Virus record (IMG/VR): IMGVR_UViG_3300044961_000308
Span: 1-47,547 of that record
Reading direction: 5' to 3' (one strand)
DNA from: a virus
Length of the DNA stretch: 47,547 bases
The stretch's first letter is position 1. Every line of letters starts with the position of its first letter. The position numbers and the translations under genes were made by a program. Below the pieces are notes generated by a model. It was given only the letters and a program-made list of their open reading frames with translations. It was not told the DNA's origin and did not search any database. Below, piece after piece: positions 1 to 6,585 of this stretch.

Positions 1-123
1 GCGCTGGACCGGGAGGGGTGGCTGGTGGCGGAGAAGCCGCGCACGCTGACCCGGGAAGACCGCCTGATCCGGTGGGTGGAGGCCCTGCCGGCAGGGCCCG
101 CCCAGCCCGATGTTGCGTTGTGA
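1..123 (+). CDS. Endolysin, 3' end (continuation of the gene at 46848-47420)
   Basis: The first 41 codons end at TGA 121-123 and are identical to 47298-47420, the last part of the CHAP-type endolysin gene at the far end of the window. This is the same gene seen twice because the linear contig was cut from a circular assembly. There is no start codon here; the reading frame is open from base 1. It should be merged with the distal copy when the circle is closed at 1 = 47298. Confidence 0.9.
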   Translation, partial: ALDREGWLVAEKPRTLTREDRLIRWVEALPAGPAQPDVAL

Positions 124-142
124 GGGGTTGCGTCGTTATGCT
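113..142 (+). promoter_or_regulatory. Promoter P1 of the early region
   Basis: TTGCGT at 113-118 and TATGCT at 137-142 are separated by 18 bases, the same geometry as five other elements in this window. It starts inside the end of the endolysin gene and reads into the first early cluster. P1 lacks the long hairpin arms that flank the -35 box in P2, P3 and P4. The first mismatch between 1-127 and the contig end falls between its two boxes. A 5' stem-loop (GCAGC 152-156 with GCTGC 162-166) follows. Confidence 0.6.
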
Positions 143-194
143 GGTGTAGGCGCAGCACGGTGCTGCACCAACCCCCACACTGGAGCACACGACC

Positions 195-464
195 ATGGCC
201 CGCACCAAGCCCTTCCACTACACGGTGATCCTGCCCAACGGCAAGAAGGCCTCGCTGAAGAACAGCCCCCGCAACTACAGCCACGCGCTGGCGGTGCGCA
301 CCGAGGGCCACTACTACCATGAGGACGGCTGGGTCGTGCTGGGGTACAGCGCCAGCGAGCGGCTGGCCGCAAACAGCATCAACCGCTACCGCAACATCCC
401 GGGCTACGCCGAGTTCGCGATCCTGCCGGTGAAGCGCACCGGCGGCCCGGGCCGGGTGGCGTAA
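195..464 (+). CDS. Small conserved early protein, paralogue of the gene at 1923
   Basis: Encodes 89 residues of unknown function. The start follows the repeated leader CACACTGGAG at about 177. It is clearly related to the 83-residue product at 1923-2174: both contain YTVxLPxG near the N-terminus, AVRTE in the middle and AILPV near the C-terminus. No known domain, signal peptide or membrane segment is visible. It lies in the 1,314-bp segment missing from the alternative junction at the contig end, so it may be dispensable, with the 1923 paralogue as back-up. Probably an early host-interaction protein, but this is inference from position only. Confidence 0.75.
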   Translation: MARTKPFHYTVILPNGKKASLKNSPRNYSHALAVRTEGHYYHEDGWVVLGYSASERLAANSINRYRNIPGYAEFAILPVKRTGGPGRVA

Positions 465-508
465 CGCCCGCCCCCTCACTCACCCAACCCACACTGGAGC
501 ACACGACC
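464..508 (+). repeat. Duplicated intergenic leader (second copy at 2174-2209)
   Basis: The junction GGTGGCGTAACGCCCGCC, then CCCTCAC and CACACTGGAGCACACGA occurs here after the 195 gene and again after its paralogue at 1923. Gene end, spacer and ribosome binding site were thus copied together, showing that the early region grew by duplication of a gene-plus-leader module. Confidence 0.7.
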
Positions 509-784
509 ATGACCAAGACGAACGAGACGGGGGCGCTGAGCCCGAACGCGCAGCAGCTGCTGGCGGAGCTGCTGGAGTGCCACGAGGCCACAGGGCACGA
601 CGCGGTGCCGGTGTACCCGGCGGAGCTGGAGCGGGACACGGCGCCGCTGCTGGAGCTGCTGCGGAAGCAGCTGGTGGAGCTGCGCCAGCCACGCCGGGAC
701 GCCGCCGGCCGGCCGGTGACGGTGATGGTGGCGGCGCTGCCCGCCGCCCCGCTGGCGCTGCGGGCGGCCCGGGGGGCAGCATGA
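509..784 (+). CDS. Hypothetical early protein
   Basis: Encodes 91 residues preceded by the CACACTGGAGCACACGACC leader. The first 60 residues are rich in Leu, Glu and Gln and probably helical (LLAELLE, LLELLRKQLVEL); the C-terminus is Ala-rich and hydrophobic. No family is recognised. Its TGA overlaps the ATG of the next gene (ATGA at 781-784), so the two are translationally coupled. It is part of the segment absent from the alternative contig junction. Confidence 0.65.
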   Translation: MTKTNETGALSPNAQQLLAELLECHEATGHDAVPVYPAELERDTAPLLELLRKQLVELRQPRRDAAGRPVTVMVAALPAAPLALRAARGAA

Positions 785-1020
785 CCACGCGGCTGCAGCG
801 CCCGGTGCGCCGCGTGGTGCGCACCCGCCGCCATGGGGAGCTGGTGGTCACCCTGACCGCGGAGGGCGTCATGGTCCGGGAGCTGGGGCGCCGCACCACC
901 TACGGGCCGCTGGACTACGGGCTCCTGCTGCTGCAGGGCGCTCGGCAGTTCGTGGCAGAGCAGAAGGCGGCCAAGGCGGCCGCCCGCAAGGCCGCAAAGG
1001 TCGGCCGGGGTGCCGCGTGA
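781..1020 (+). CDS. Small basic hypothetical protein
   Basis: Encodes 79 residues from the ATG overlapping the previous stop. An upstream in-frame extension to 577 exists but lies inside the preceding gene and is rejected. The product is basic: an Arg-rich N-terminus, a central beta-like stretch (ELVVTLTAEGV) and a Lys/Ala-rich C-terminal helix. It could bind nucleic acid, but no motif proves it. GTGA at 1017-1020 couples it to the next gene. Confidence 0.65.
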   Translation: MTTRLQRPVRRVVRTRRHGELVVTLTAEGVMVRELGRRTTYGPLDYGLLLLQGARQFVAEQKAAKAAARKAAKVGRGAA

Positions 1021-1385
1021 GCCCCGCGGCGCAGGACTACCCGGTGGCCCTCACCACGGCGCAGGCCCGCCTGCGCATGGCGCCGCCGGACGTGGCGCTG
1101 GCCGCGGTGCTGGCGCAGGCGGCGCTGGACGCGGTGCCACCCGGCGCCACGGTGCGGGCGCTGGTGGTGGTGGACCGGGTAGCGGTGGGCATTGGAGACC
1201 GGCGGCCGCACACCACGCCGCAGTACCGGCAGCGGCTGGCGCTGGAGGGTGTGGCGCTGGCCGTGCACCGCGGGCTGGCGGTGCTGGTGCGCACGCCGGC
1301 GGGCACGCCGGAGCTGGCCCGGGCCGACGGCAGTGTGCAGGACCGGCCCGCCGCCACCGCCCGCCTGCGCCGGCCGCCGCGGTAA
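1017..1385 (+). CDS. Hypothetical early protein
   Basis: GTG start in the GTGA overlap with the preceding stop; 122 residues. Alternating Ala/Val-rich stretches (VRALVVVDRVAVGIGD, GVALAVHRGLAVLV) suggest a small alpha/beta fold. It has no recognised motif and no membrane segment of convincing length. It is the last gene of the 128-1441 segment that is skipped in the alternative junction, and is followed directly by the hairpin-promoter P2. Confidence 0.6.
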   Translation: MSPAAQDYPVALTTAQARLRMAPPDVALAAVLAQAALDAVPPGATVRALVVVDRVAVGIGDRRPHTTPQYRQRLALEGVALAVHRGLAVLVRTPAGTPELARADGSVQDRPAATARLRRPPR

Positions 1386-1405
1386 CGCCGCGGGCCCTGC
1401 CCGCC

Positions 1406-1444
1406 CAGCCCCCGCTGACGCCGATGTTGCGTCAGCGGGGGCTG
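1406..1444 (+). terminator. Perfect 15-bp hairpin combining terminator and promoter
   Basis: CAGCCCCCGCTGACG (1406-1420) pairs perfectly with CGTCAGCGGGGGCTG (1430-1444) around the loop CCGATGTTG. The downstream arm and loop contain the -35 box of promoter P2. The element sits directly after a gene end and before the next transcription start, so it can act as terminator for one unit and promoter for the next. The same loop recurs in the hairpins at 1812-1852 and 3586-3626 although the stems differ. Confidence 0.7.
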
Positions 1445-1456
1445 CGTCGTTATGCT
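1427..1456 (+). promoter_or_regulatory. Promoter P2
   Basis: TTGCGT 1427-1432, an 18-base spacer and TATGCT 1451-1456. The -35 box lies in the loop and arm of the hairpin 1406-1444. A 5' stem-loop follows (GCTGCA 1466-1471, TGCAGC 1475-1480), then a GCTGGAG ribosome binding site before the ATG at 1515. The contig end at 47421-47547 reproduces this promoter's downstream half joined to the upstream half of P1. Confidence 0.65.
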
Positions 1457-1514
1457 GGTGAAGGTGCTGCACGCTGCAGCCCGGACCACCACCCGCACGC
1501 TGGAGAATCGGACC

Positions 1515-1787
1515 ATGACCACCCAAACGCACACCCCCGCCACCGCCGCCACCGCCGCGCTGGAGGCGGCGCCGTTTGTCGCCGCCGCTGTGCTCAGCGA
1601 GAACGTCGAGACAACCTTCGACCGCGTCGCATTCGCCTCCGACCTCGGGTTCCCGGTGGCCATGCCGCGCATCATCCGCACCGACGCGGGCAACGGTCAG
1701 CCGTTCGTCGCGGTCCGCAGCTCGGACGCCAAGACCGTGTACAAGCAATCAATGGGGTGCCTGACGCTGACCGTCTATCACGACTGA
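1515..1787 (+). CDS. Hypothetical early protein (Ala/Thr-rich N-terminus)
   Basis: Encodes 90 residues starting at the ATG after GCTGGAGAATCGGACC. The first 30 residues are low-complexity Thr/Ala/Pro; the rest looks like a small folded domain with beta-like segments (PFVAVRSS, CLTLTVYHD). No family is recognised. The N-terminal part of this gene recurs at the contig end (47498-47547) as part of the 127-base overlap. Confidence 0.65.
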   Translation: MTTQTHTPATAATAALEAAPFVAAAVLSENVETTFDRVAFASDLGFPVAMPRIIRTDAGNGQPFVAVRSSDAKTVYKQSMGCLTLTVYHD

Positions 1788-1811
1788 GCGGCGGCCGCGG
1801 GCCCTGCCCGC

Positions 1812-1852
1812 CCAGCCCCCGCCGACGCCGATGTTGCGTCAGCGGGGGCTGG
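1812..1852 (+). terminator. Hairpin overlapping promoter P3
   Basis: CCAGCCCCCGCCGACG (1812-1827) pairs with CGTCAGCGGGGGCTGG (1837-1852) with a single C/A mismatch, around the same nine-base loop CCGATGTTG as at 1421-1429. It follows the stop at 1787 and carries the -35 box of P3. Confidence 0.65.
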
Positions 1853-1863
1853 GTCGTTATGCT
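1834..1863 (+). promoter_or_regulatory. Promoter P3 with 5' stem-loop
   Basis: TTGCGT 1834-1839, 18 bases, TATGCT 1858-1863. It is followed by the stem-loop GGTGCTGCA 1870-1878 with TGCGGCACC 1882-1890 (one G-U pair, loop CAC), then GCTGGAG before the ATG at 1923. Confidence 0.65.
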
Positions 1864-1922
1864 GGCGTAGGTGCTGCACACTGCGGCACCGACACCACCC
1901 CCGCACGCTGGAGAATCGGACC

Positions 1923-2174
1923 ATGACCACCACCTACACGTACACGGTCACCCTCCCCGACGGCCATGAGGTCGCCCGCACCGCGGCGTCGCTGTTCCTG
2001 CACGGGGTGGCTGTGCGCACAGAGGCCGGCTGGGCGCTTGTCGAGCTGTGCCGCAGCAAGCAGGTGGCGCAAAAAGTCCAGCTCGGCCTGCAGCAGCAGC
2101 GCCGCGCCCGGGGAATCCTGCAGCTGGCCATCCTGCCGGTGGCGCGCAGCGCCCGCCGGGCCCCGGTGGCGTAA
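1923..2174 (+). CDS. Small conserved early protein, paralogue of the gene at 195
   Basis: Encodes 83 residues. It shares the YTVTLPDG, AVRTE and AILPV blocks and spacing with the 195 product, and the same 3' junction. The central part is Gln/Arg-rich (KVQLGLQQQRRARG). No known domain. It follows its own promoter P3 and leader, and remains in the genome form that lacks 128-1441. Confidence 0.75.
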   Translation: MTTTYTYTVTLPDGHEVARTAASLFLHGVAVRTEAGWALVELCRSKQVAQKVQLGLQQQRRARGILQLAILPVARSARRAPVA

Positions 2175-2209
2175 CGCCCGCCCCCTCACCCACACTGGAG
2201 CACACGAGC

Positions 2210-2614
2210 ATGACCACCATGACCACCACCATGCCCCGCCTCAACCTCGCGATGGACGACACCAGCCTCAACCTCACCCGCGCCGAGCAGGCGCGCGTCC
2301 TCGGCCAGACCCGCACCGACGCCCGCTGCGCGCAGCTCGGCATCCCGCTCGTCGAGGTGATCGGCCGCCACGGCTGCCGCTCCATCTGGTCCGTGGACGC
2401 CCTTGCCGTCCATTTCGGTGTCCCGGAGCCCCGACGCCGCTACCGGCGGCGCGCCGACGACCAGCTCGTCATCGACGCCCTCGACGACGTGGGCGCGGGC
2501 ACCCCATACCAGCGCGTCGCCCGCCAGCTGGGCGTCGCCGTCTCCACGGTGCGCCGTTGGTGCCGGCGAGCCGGAATTGTGCGCGGGATGCGCGCGGTGG
2601 AGTTCATGCCATGA
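2210..2614 (+). CDS. Helix-turn-helix DNA-binding protein
   Basis: Encodes 134 residues; the ATG follows CACACTGGAGCACACGAGC. A longer in-frame form from 2048 is rejected because it overlaps the preceding gene and lacks this leader. The C-terminal part contains a clear helix-turn-helix (YQRVARQLGVAVSTVRRWCR, about residues 100-120), of the MerR/resolvase-like kind that reads a short DNA site. A further segment (CAQLGIPLVEVIGRHGCRS) may form a second helical module. Probably a phage transcription regulator; a target such as the repeated promoters is inference only. Confidence 0.7.
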   Translation: MTTMTTTMPRLNLAMDDTSLNLTRAEQARVLGQTRTDARCAQLGIPLVEVIGRHGCRSIWSVDALAVHFGVPEPRRRYRRRADDQLVIDALDDVGAGTPYQRVARQLGVAVSTVRRWCRRAGIVRGMRAVEFMP

Positions 2615-2649
2615 CCACCACCACCCCCGACCCCCTTGCGGAGACCTGA
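2611..2649 (+). CDS. Twelve-codon coupling mini-ORF
   Basis: An ATG overlapping the stop of the HTH gene (ATGA) opens 12 codons (MTTTTPDPLAET) ending 2 bases before the next gene's ATG at 2652. The ribosome binding site of that gene (CGGAG) lies within it. It may keep ribosomes on the message and couple the two genes rather than make a functional peptide. A similar bridge occurs at 39610-39651. Confidence 0.3.
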   Translation: MTTTTPDPLAET

Positions 2650-2651
2650 CC

Positions 2652-3569
2652 ATGAAGCAGACCCCCGTTCGTATCCGCGTCGCTGTGGCCACCGCCAGCC
2701 TCGTCCATCCCGACATGACGCTGGACGGGCTGGCGGAGCGCACGGAGGCTGCGCTGCGGGCGGCGTACCCGCACGCCACCATTGAGGTGAGCAAGGCTAC
2801 TGTCTCGAATGGCGCCGAGCTCAGGGTCTACGAGGACGGCGGCGAGTACGGGCCCATCGAGATCACCGATGAACTGGCGGCCATGGATGTGCGCCACGTG
2901 GTGGGGCGGGCATGGGAGGCGTATGCCGCCGAGGTCAGCAGGGCTGAGGCGGCGGCACTGCTGGGGCCCGCTCCCGCGGATGACGTGGTGGCGGCGGAGG
3001 CAGCAGAGCTGCAGGCCGGGGTGGCGCGCCTGCTCGCGCTGCCGGCCGGACACCCAGACCGTGCCGAAGCGCGTGCGCTCTTCGCGGCGCAGGCCGGTCT
3101 CGGCGTAGGTGCGTCGCCGCCCAGCGCCCCGGGGCCCGGGCCCAAGACGCCGCAGCCCACCACGTCGGTCTGGCGCATGAGTCTGCAACACACGGTTCCG
3201 GTCGTGCGCGTGATGAAGCAGCGGGCCGAGGTCGAGGTGCGCACAGACGTGTTCGTGCGCGCCGCGGGCTCTGCACAGGCGGTGCGGGCGGCGCTGGCGC
3301 AGTGGGAGACCAGTTCGATGGCGGAGCAGCTGGCCGCGGCCGCTGTTGAGTGGCGGGATGTGGAGGAGCGCGCCGGGCCGGTCGCTGTGGACTCCGGTTG
3401 CATGCACATCACATCGGTCGTGCAGATCGATGCCCGTGAAGCGGCCATGATCGCCCGCCGCACGGGCGCGCCGATGCTGGATGCCACCGGTGCGGGCGAG
3501 CCTCGGCTGGTGGACGGCTGGGGGGAGCTGGGCGCCGCAGCGGAGCAGGAGCCCGACGCCCGCGGCTGA
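2652..3569 (+). CDS. Hypothetical early protein, 305 residues
   Basis: The start ATG is preceded by GCGGAGACCTGACC; an upstream extension to 2403 overlaps the HTH gene and is rejected. Two possible folded halves are joined by a Pro/Gly-rich linker (PPSAPGPGPKTPQPTT, about residues 158-173). The C-terminal half has beta-like stretches (HTVPVVRVMKQRAEVEVRTD). No known domain. The gene ends just before hairpin-promoter P4. Confidence 0.65.
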   Translation: MKQTPVRIRVAVATASLVHPDMTLDGLAERTEAALRAAYPHATIEVSKATVSNGAELRVYEDGGEYGPIEITDELAAMDVRHVVGRAWEAYAAEVSRAEAAALLGPAPADDVVAAEAAELQAGVARLLALPAGHPDRAEARALFAAQAGLGVGASPPSAPGPGPKTPQPTTSVWRMSLQHTVPVVRVMKQRAEVEVRTDVFVRAAGSAQAVRAALAQWETSSMAEQLAAAAVEWRDVEERAGPVAVDSGCMHITSVVQIDAREAAMIARRTGAPMLDATGAGEPRLVDGWGELGAAAEQEPDARG

Positions 3570-3585
3570 CGGGCCAGCCCGGCAC

Positions 3586-3626
3586 CCGGCCCCCGGTCCG
3601 CCGATGTTGCGCGGGCCGGGGGCCGG
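3586..3626 (+). terminator. Hairpin overlapping promoter P4
   Basis: CCGGCCCCCGGTCCG (3586-3600) pairs with CGGGCCGGGGGCCGG (3612-3626) with one G-T wobble. The loop again contains CCGATGTTG. The stem sequence differs from the hairpins at 1406 and 1812 while pairing is kept, which supports selection for the structure. Confidence 0.65.
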
Positions 3627-3636
3627 TCGTTTGCAG
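3607..3636 (+). promoter_or_regulatory. Promoter P4 with 5' stem-loop
   Basis: TTGCGC 3607-3612, 18 bases, then TTGCAG 3631-3636, a poorer -10 box than P1-P3. A perfect stem-loop follows: GGTGCCGCA 3643-3651 with TGCGGCACC 3655-3663. The next gene has CGGAG before the ATG at 3691. Confidence 0.5.
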
Positions 3637-3690
3637 GGCAGTGGTGCCGCACCCTGCGGCACCCCGTGACCAACTGACCCGGAGCGCACC

Positions 3691-4008
3691 ATGATGCACG
3701 CATGCACCACCACCACCACCACCGCCGCCCGCCCTGCCGCCTTGTACGATACCGCGGCCGGCCGGCGGCTGGCCATGGCCCAGCTGCACGACGCGGAGCA
3801 GGCCGTGGCCCGGCTTGAGGCCATTGTCGTGCCCGCCATGCAGTGGGCGCAGGAGCTGGACGCGCAGGGGGCCCACGCGGAGGCCGGCATGCTGCGGTGG
3901 GAGGTAATGCCGGAGCGGCAGCGGCTGACGGTGCAGCGCCTGCTGGTGGCGGAGCTGGAGCAGGAGCTGGCCCGCACCGCCTTGCGCCCCGGCGTCACTC
4001 TGCGGTAG
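3691..4008 (+). CDS. Coiled-coil-like hypothetical protein
   Basis: Encodes 105 residues; CGGAGCGCACC precedes the ATG, with a second ATG directly after it. Residues 3-14 are His/Thr low complexity. Residues 25-95 are almost entirely helical with heptad-like Leu/Ala/Glu spacing (LAMAQLHDAEQAVARLEAIV, RLLVAELEQELA). Probably a small oligomer; function unknown. Confidence 0.65.
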   Translation: MMHACTTTTTTAARPAALYDTAAGRRLAMAQLHDAEQAVARLEAIVVPAMQWAQELDAQGAHAEAGMLRWEVMPERQRLTVQRLLVAELEQELARTALRPGVTLR

Positions 4009-4011
4009 GTT
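3982..4011 (+). promoter_or_regulatory. Promoter for the DUF932 gene
   Basis: TTGCGC 3982-3987, 18 bases, TAGGTT 4006-4011, inside the last codons of the preceding gene. The leader carries GGTGCTGCA 4019-4027 and TGCAGCGCC 4030-4038, again the conserved 5' palindrome, and a CACACTGGAG ribosome binding site before 4110. Confidence 0.55.
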
Positions 4012-4109
4012 GTGGCACGGTGCTGCACGTGCAGCGCCGCATACGCGGGCCAGCCCCCGGTGACACTTCCGCCACCCGGCGCGCCGCCCGCCACACTGGA
4101 GAACACACG

Positions 4110-5276
4110 ATGACCACGCTCATTACGCCCACGTCCGCCCCGCGCCCCACGTCCGCCCCGCGCCCCACGTCCAGCGGCGCCCCGCTCACCGCCGCATACC
4201 ACCAGTGGGCCACCCGGCCGGCCGACCAGCGGTTCGGCAGTCTGGAGGAGCTGCACGCGGCTGTCACGCACCACCGCGACGTGGCGGTGGAGGCCACGGA
4301 CGTGAACCTGCGCACGCTGCACGTGCACGCGGAGGACGCCCCGGACGGTGGCGCGGCGTACCCGGTGCTGGTGAGCATGGCCACGGGGATGCGTGCCACG
4401 TTCACGCACAACGGCCTGAGCCAGCTGGCCCGCCGGGTGGGCGCGCCGGCCGGCTACCTGACCAAGCTGCCGGCGGCGCTGGTGGCCGCGAACCTCAACC
4501 ACGGGCTGGCCACCGCGCATGAGCAGGCGTATGGCGACAACCTGCTGTTTGCGCAGAATGGCAGCCTGCGCCTGCGCTCCGCGGTGTCCGGGAACTACAC
4601 CCGCATCTGGAATGCGGACGTGACCAGCCGCCTGCTGCGCCTGACGCAGGAGCAACCGGAGTGGCAGCCGGCGCCGGCCGCCTTCGACGGCAGCCGCGGG
4701 TTGTACGCCAGCGACAGCGACCTGTTCGCGTTTCTGGTGGACAACGACCGGCGCATCTTCGAGTCCGGCCCGGCCGGCGGGCTGGGCCGCGGGTTCTTCG
4801 TGAGCAACTCCGAGACCGGGAACGCCAGTTTCGTGCTCACGACGTTCTTTTACGAGTACGTCTGCGGCAACCACCGCGTGTGGGGTGCGCAGGGCGTGCA
4901 GGAGCTGCGCATCCGCCACGTGGGCAAGGCGGACGAGCGCGTGTGGGACCAGCTGCAGGTGGAGCTGCGCAAGTACGCGGACAGCAGCGCCGCGGCGGAC
5001 GAGGCCAAGGTGCAGGCCATGCGCACCACGGTGCTGGGCAAGGACAAGGCGACGGTGCTTGACCGGGTGCTGGGCCTGCGGCTGCGGGACGTGGGCGTGC
5101 GGGTGCTGGAGCGCGCCTACGATGTGGCCGAGCAACACGAGCACTGGTACGGCGCGCCCACCACGGTGTGGGGGCTGACCGGCGGCATGACACAGGTGGC
5201 GCGAGACCTGCCGCACGCCAGCGACCGGGTGGCGCTGGAGCGGGCCGCGGGCCGCGTGATGCAGATCGCGTTCTAG
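4110..5276 (+). CDS. DUF932 (phage/plasmid-like) protein
   Basis: Encodes 388 residues. After a Thr/Ser/Pro/Arg-rich N-terminus with a duplicated PTSAPR unit, it matches the DUF932 family: the central LSQLARRVGAPAGYLTKLP segment, then NGSLRLRSAVSGNYTRIWN and the aromatic block TTFFYEYVCGNHRVWGA. Family members are common in phages and plasmids and are thought to act in early DNA metabolism, but no activity is established. The start ATG follows CACACTGGAGAACACACG. It is the only recognisable gene of the left early region and has its own promoter and a strong terminator, suggesting high, separate expression. Confidence 0.85.
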   Translation: MTTLITPTSAPRPTSAPRPTSSGAPLTAAYHQWATRPADQRFGSLEELHAAVTHHRDVAVEATDVNLRTLHVHAEDAPDGGAAYPVLVSMATGMRATFTHNGLSQLARRVGAPAGYLTKLPAALVAANLNHGLATAHEQAYGDNLLFAQNGSLRLRSAVSGNYTRIWNADVTSRLLRLTQEQPEWQPAPAAFDGSRGLYASDSDLFAFLVDNDRRIFESGPAGGLGRGFFVSNSETGNASFVLTTFFYEYVCGNHRVWGAQGVQELRIRHVGKADERVWDQLQVELRKYADSSAAADEAKVQAMRTTVLGKDKATVLDRVLGLRLRDVGVRVLERAYDVAEQHEHWYGAPTTVWGLTGGMTQVARDLPHASDRVALERAAGRVMQIAF

Positions 5277-5289
5277 ACACTGCCGCGGG

Positions 5290-5317
5290 GGGCGGGCCGC
5301 CGGGTGGCGGCCCGCCC
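5290..5317 (+). terminator. Terminator hairpin after the DUF932 gene
   Basis: GGGCGGGCCGCC (5290-5301) pairs perfectly over 12 bp with GGCGGCCCGCCC (5306-5317) around a GGGT loop. It lies 14 bases after the stop at 5276. There is no U-tract, as with the other GC hairpins here. Confidence 0.65.
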
Positions 5318-5348
5318 TGCCCGGCCGCACTGGGCGGAGGAGCGGACC

Positions 5349-5873
5349 ATGGAGAACCGCAGGATGACACGGGACGAGTGGGAGCTGGAGCGCACGTTGG
5401 CAACGCCGCTGGGCCAGCTGCTGCATGAGCAGTACACCACGCTGCGGCGCCGCCTGCAGGCGCTGGAGCGGCTGGCGGTGGACGGGGCGGAGGCGCGGGT
5501 GATGCTGGCCACGGTGGCCGTGCGCGCGGCCACGACGCTGCGGGGCCCGGTGGAGGAGACGGGGGGCCCGGTGGAGGAGACGGGGGGCCCGGTGCCGGCG
5601 GGGGCGGCCCACACGCTGTTCGGGCGCGTGCAGCTGGACGAGCCGCGGGGCGCCGGCGGGACGTGGCGGGCGCAAGCGGTGCGCAGCGATGGGGGCCTGC
5701 TGGGGGGCGTGGTGGGCTGGGGCGGGACGCCCCGGGAGGCGGTGCTGGCGCTGGTGGATGAGGTGCTGAAGGTGGCGATGGGTGCGGCCCCCGCCGGCAG
5801 CGACCACGTGGCGGCATGCCAAAGCTGGGCACGCGACACCCTGCGCCAGCGGCTGCTGGTGCCGGCGATCTGA
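5349..5873 (+). CDS. Hypothetical protein with an internal repeat
   Basis: Encodes 174 residues; GGCGGAGGAGCGGACC precedes the ATG. The N-terminal 55 residues are helical and charged. At residues 65-80 the seven-residue unit GPVEETG is tandemly repeated (21-bp DNA repeat at about 5547-5592), probably a flexible linker. The C-terminal half (WRAQAVRSDGGLLGGVVGWG, then AVLALVDEVLKVA) looks like a small alpha/beta domain. No known family. Confidence 0.65.
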   Translation: MENRRMTRDEWELERTLATPLGQLLHEQYTTLRRRLQALERLAVDGAEARVMLATVAVRAATTLRGPVEETGGPVEETGGPVPAGAAHTLFGRVQLDEPRGAGGTWRAQAVRSDGGLLGGVVGWGGTPREAVLALVDEVLKVAMGAAPAGSDHVAACQSWARDTLRQRLLVPAI

Positions 5874-5894
5874 CCACACCGCATGGGGGACCAC

Positions 5895-6218
5895 ATGCTG
5901 GAGCTGATGGAAGGACTGGCGGATGGCGAGGAGCGGATGGTCGTGCAGGTGGGGCTGGTGCAGCACGGTGCAGGCGCACAGCGGGTCTATCGGGCGGCCA
6001 TCATGGCGTGGCACCGCAAGCGGTGGCCGGGGCCGGCCGCGCTGGCGCGTGTGGCGTGGATGTGGCCCCGGGCGCTGGTGGTGGTGGACGCCCGGCCGTG
6101 GCGCGAGGACTACGACGCGGCGGTGCAGGATCAGCTGGCGTGGCGCGAGGAGCTGCAGGAGCGGCAGCAGGCGCCGCGGCTGGCCCCGGTGCGCAGCCGG
6201 CGGGCGGCCACGTGCTGA
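5895..6218 (+). CDS. Hypothetical protein
   Basis: Encodes 107 residues from the ATG at 5895, which has GGGGGA four bases upstream; an in-frame ATG at 5883 lacks a binding site but would add four residues. It is rich in Trp and Arg in the middle (WHRKRWPGPAALARVAWMWP), then VVVDARPWREDYD. No known domain. TGA overlaps the GTG start of the next gene. Confidence 0.6.
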   Translation: MLELMEGLADGEERMVVQVGLVQHGAGAQRVYRAAIMAWHRKRWPGPAALARVAWMWPRALVVVDARPWREDYDAAVQDQLAWREELQERQQAPRLAPVRSRRAATC

Positions 6219-6463
6219 CCACGGGGTGGGTGGCCATCGGGCCCGGCGCCATCGTCGTGACGCCCGACTACGCCAGCGCCCAAGCGGCGCTGATGGACAT
6301 GCTGGAGGCGCTGGAGCTGGACGGCCGGGCCCGGGACGACGACCTGTACCTGCCGGTGCAGGTCGCCGCCGCCCGGCAGGAGGTCACGCAGCTGGCGCCC
6401 GGCCAGCTGGCGGAGTACCAGCTGGGCGGGCACACCTACAGCCTGAGCCGCTGCGTCTTCTAG
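6212..6463 (+). CDS. Hypothetical protein, last gene of the left early region
   Basis: GTG start within the stop region of the preceding gene; 83 residues. Acidic, with a beta-like N-terminus (WVAIGPGAIVVTPD) and C-terminus (YQLGGHTYSLSRCVF) flanking a helix (AALMDMLEALEL). Function unknown. It converges on the minus-strand nuclease gene, with a bidirectional terminator between them. Confidence 0.6.
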   Translation: MLTTGWVAIGPGAIVVTPDYASAQAALMDMLEALELDGRARDDDLYLPVQVAAARQEVTQLAPGQLAEYQLGGHTYSLSRCVF

Positions 6464-6483
6464 CACCACACCAGCGCGCAACA

Positions 6484-6519
6484 CCACGGGGGCCGGCGCA
6501 CCAACGCCGGCCCCCGTGG
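6484..6519. terminator. Bidirectional terminator between convergent operons
   Basis: CCACGGGGGCCGGCG (6484-6498) pairs perfectly over 15 bp with CGCCGGCCCCCGTGG (6505-6519), loop CACCAA. It lies between the plus-strand stop at 6463 and the minus-strand stop at 6586, where a two-way terminator is expected. Confidence 0.75.
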
Positions 6520-6585
6520 CACGTAATGGGCTCATGCGGCGCCGCAAGAGGGCCGCCACGCCACTGAACCCGGGTGGGGGCACCG

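Noticed and set aside
2604-6014. A very long minus-strand open frame (over 1,100 codons).
   Set aside because: It lies opposite well-supported plus-strand genes with promoters and ribosome binding sites, and its translation is low-complexity His/Arg/Gln-rich, as expected from the complement of GC-rich codons.
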